From: Polychytrium aggregatum
Lineage: Eukaryota; Chytridiomycota; Chytridiomycetes; Polychytriales
Reading direction: 5' to 3'
Length of the DNA: 27,477 nt
NCBI RefSeq assembly: GCF_025602895.1
Contig: NW_026516516.1
Span: 1-27,477, forward strand
Of this stretch, positions 26,701 through 27,477 are shown piece by piece. Numbering within the stretch: position 1 is the stretch's first letter; each line of letters begins with the position of its first letter. The position numbers and the translations under genes are program-made. Below the pieces are notes generated by a model that saw only the letters and a list, made by a program, of their open reading frames with translations, was not told the DNA's origin and ran no database searches.

Positions 26701-27385
26701 GACAGCCGATCGACCCTGGGGGACACTGACCATGGACTTTATCACTGATCTGCCAAAGTCCAAGGGTCACACCTGCATCTTTGTGGTGGTATGCAGCCTC
26801 ACAAAGATGGCACACTTTATGTCCTGGCGTTCACTGCCGTCGGCGGAGGAGACTGCGTCACTGTTCCTCGACAATGTCTTTCGTCTCCATGGCCTCCCCG
26901 ACACAGTGGTTTCAGACCGAGGAAGTCAGTTCACCTCTCGGTTCTGGAAGGCACTCTGCACGCAGCTCGGGATCCAAACCAGTCTGTCCACGGCCTTCCA
27001 TCCCCAGACCGATGGACAGACTGAGAGGGTCAACCAGGTCATCAACCAATACCTGCGCTGTTACACGTCGTATCAGCAAGATGACTGGGCCGAGCTGCTG
27101 CCGTTGGCCGAGTTCTCTTACAATAACCTCGAGAACTCGTCAACACATGCCTCGCCATTCTTGGCAACCTATGGGTTCCACCCAAGGTTCGAAGTCCCCG
27201 TTGTCGCTGGCGGCCCTGATGTTCCCTCTGCCACGGAGAGGGTTGAACATCTCCAGCGGAACCTGGCACTGTTGAAGGAGAATCTTGAGAAGGCAAAGTC
27301 TGACTACAAGCACTTCTCAGATCTCCGGATGGTCCCAGGCTCCCGACTTGCGTCCGGGCGATCAAGTCTGGGTGCTGACTCGTAA
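23717..27385 (+). CDS. pol: Family-A Pol (A3), frameshifted after the integrase core
   Basis: The open frame runs from the frameshift heptamer; the continuous non-ATG frame from 23801 is 1,194 residues. It contains protease (VDSGA), the Ser/Pro linker, RT (YLDD), RNase H (ESDAS), the integrase zinc finger and DDE motifs (MDFITDLP, SDRG, TDGQTERVN), like A2. At 27330 an extra T (CGGATGGTCCC against CGGAGGTCCC in A2) shifts the frame after residue about 1176, giving a short unrelated tail ending at 27385. The GPF module and chromodomain are therefore lost from the frame, although the downstream nucleotide sequence continues normally to the window edge. This is either a real mutation or an edge sequencing error. 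Confidence 0.9.
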   Translation, partial: GKRPGPVLSEGLEPEPCPPPSESEDIGKVPLVSTGEAVMCGQLRLASGPADTLSSGIVPVAPLVSLGTAPHPQVQIPELSCQPSAKLTVCASRNPGAEAGTEPKSCVSSVRRCSLVVPVAVRLPSGDSLSCEGLVDSGASGNFIDEDFVARHSVPTCSKASPLAVEGVDGKPLSSGPILRETAPLEVILGDVSQRLRFDVIRSPHQPLILGFPWLRTAEPKIVWSRGLLCLPPSVDSDPSPCTTSLSSCSTSSNVTPLLDDSTPLIDLSSSPTLPPSSSPSCLVPPEPLRSSQTPSSVVSSLSLLDVPPPVVCSSDIVQNKVTVEHYSDLVHAPPLSSDAPLRVCSIDYRSMRESLDACRHGTQPLTIFQVHVLPTDEPSTATVEVPAEYKDFLSVFSKQEADSLPPHRPYDCPIDLEPGKSPKFGPLYSLSEPELHALRDYLDENLAKGFVRPSSSPAGSPILFVKKKDGSLRLCVDYRALNGITVKNRYPLPLIGELLDRLRGAKVFTKLDLRGAYNLLRIRSGDEWKTAFRTRYGHFEYLVMPFGLTNAPATFQHFINDVLRTELDQFAIAYLDDILIYSADPSQHVEHVKQVLSKLRAAKLYCKLEKCEFSKTSVSFLGFMVSPEGIGMERSKLSAILDWPIPRNISDLRSFVGFANFYRRFIDGYAKIAGPMTRLFRKTHGFQWSREADKAFRSLKDAFVSEPVLVHPDPSKPFVVESDASDFALGCVLSQRGADDRLHPCSFHSRTLSNAERNYSIYEKELLAIKEAFEAWRHYLEGAQHPVAVLTDHKNLEYLATARILNQRHARWSQFLSRFDIRIQYRPGARNGKADALSRRSDYIPSSASVSRDPPLLLDPAAVIRVLRSRDARSSVASRSDPVDLLQLIAEEQARDPGLDKYRRDPKFVWNGQYLTFQNRIVVPESCRVPALKSCHDPVAVGHPGIRRTLALVSRQFWWQTYRKDVKEYVSTCDTCARSKAPRHKPFGFLLPLQTADRPWGTLTMDFITDLPKSKGHTCIFVVVCSLTKMAHFMSWRSLPSAEETASLFLDNVFRLHGLPDTVVSDRGSQFTSRFWKALCTQLGIQTSLSTAFHPQTDGQTERVNQVINQYLRCYTSYQQDDWAELLPLAEFSYNNLENSSTHASPFLATYGFHPRFEVPVVAGGPDVPSATERVEHLQRNLALLKENLEKAKSDYKHFSDLRMVPGSRLASGRSSLGADS

Positions 27386-27477
27386 CATCAGCACCACTCG
27401 CCCAAGCAAGAAGCTGGATTACCAGAGGATTGGACCATTCACCATCCTCGAGGCCGTCGGGACATTGGCTTTCCGCC

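Larger units (their letters stand above)
22172..27477 (+). mobile_element. Family-A copy A3, plus strand, truncated by window edge
   Basis: This is a third A element, opposite in orientation to A1 and A2. It has a 5' LTR (22172-22590), leader, gag and pol up to the window end. It inserted into B2 pol. One inserted T at 27330 shifts the pol frame. The 3' LTR is not in the window. Confidence 0.95.

Noticed and set aside
15539..27477. Inverted A2/A3 arms as a giant terminal-inverted-repeat DNA transposon
   Set aside because: Each arm is an autonomous LTR element with its own LTR ends, and A2 has its own target duplication; no transposase is present.

Overview
The window is a retrotransposon graveyard-in-progress from a fungal nuclear genome, most likely a basidiomycete. 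That placement rests on the style of the chromodomain Ty3/Gypsy polyproteins and the GC-rich codon use, so it is an inference. I see no host gene, tRNA, rRNA or CRISPR. Essentially every base belongs to one of three Ty3/Gypsy chromovirus families, here called A, B and C, which have inserted into one another.

Layout, left to right. Positions 1-2143 and 11544-13084 are one family-A element (A1, minus strand, 3' part outside the window), split inside gag by a family-B insertion at 2144-11543 with 5-bp target duplication GTCTT. That B insertion (B1) is itself composite: it has three LTRs and a 3,014-bp direct duplication, and looks like B-into-B followed by LTR-LTR deletion. Positions 13085-13390 are a small leftover of family C (integrase region, plus strand), bounded by the A1 5' LTR and the 3' LTR of a second B element (B2, minus strand). 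B2 is cut by a complete A element (A2, minus strand, 15539-21615, target duplication GTTAC) and then by a third A element (A3, plus strand, from 22172 past the right edge). A2 and A3 form large inverted arms separated by 556 bp.

How the elements work. Family A (6,077 bp, 419-bp LTRs) and family B (6,386 bp, about 580-bp LTRs) each encode a Gag with one CCHC knuckle. Each also has a Pol ordered protease, RT, RNase H, integrase (H2C2, DDE, GPY/F), chromodomain. Pol lies in the -1 frame relative to Gag. Both families carry a slippery heptamer six to eight bases before a strong stem, so Gag-Pol is probably made by programmed -1 frameshifting. In both, the sequence just after the 5' LTR is complementary to an LTR stretch 37-39 bp downstream of the TATA box, as expected for Tf1/sushi-type self-priming instead of tRNA priming. 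The pol stop codon sits inside the polypurine tract and touches the 3' LTR.

A2 and the inner B1 unit are structurally complete with LTR pairs that read as identical, so activity is recent. No RIP-like C-to-T decay is visible. Small indels occur in pol near both window edges.
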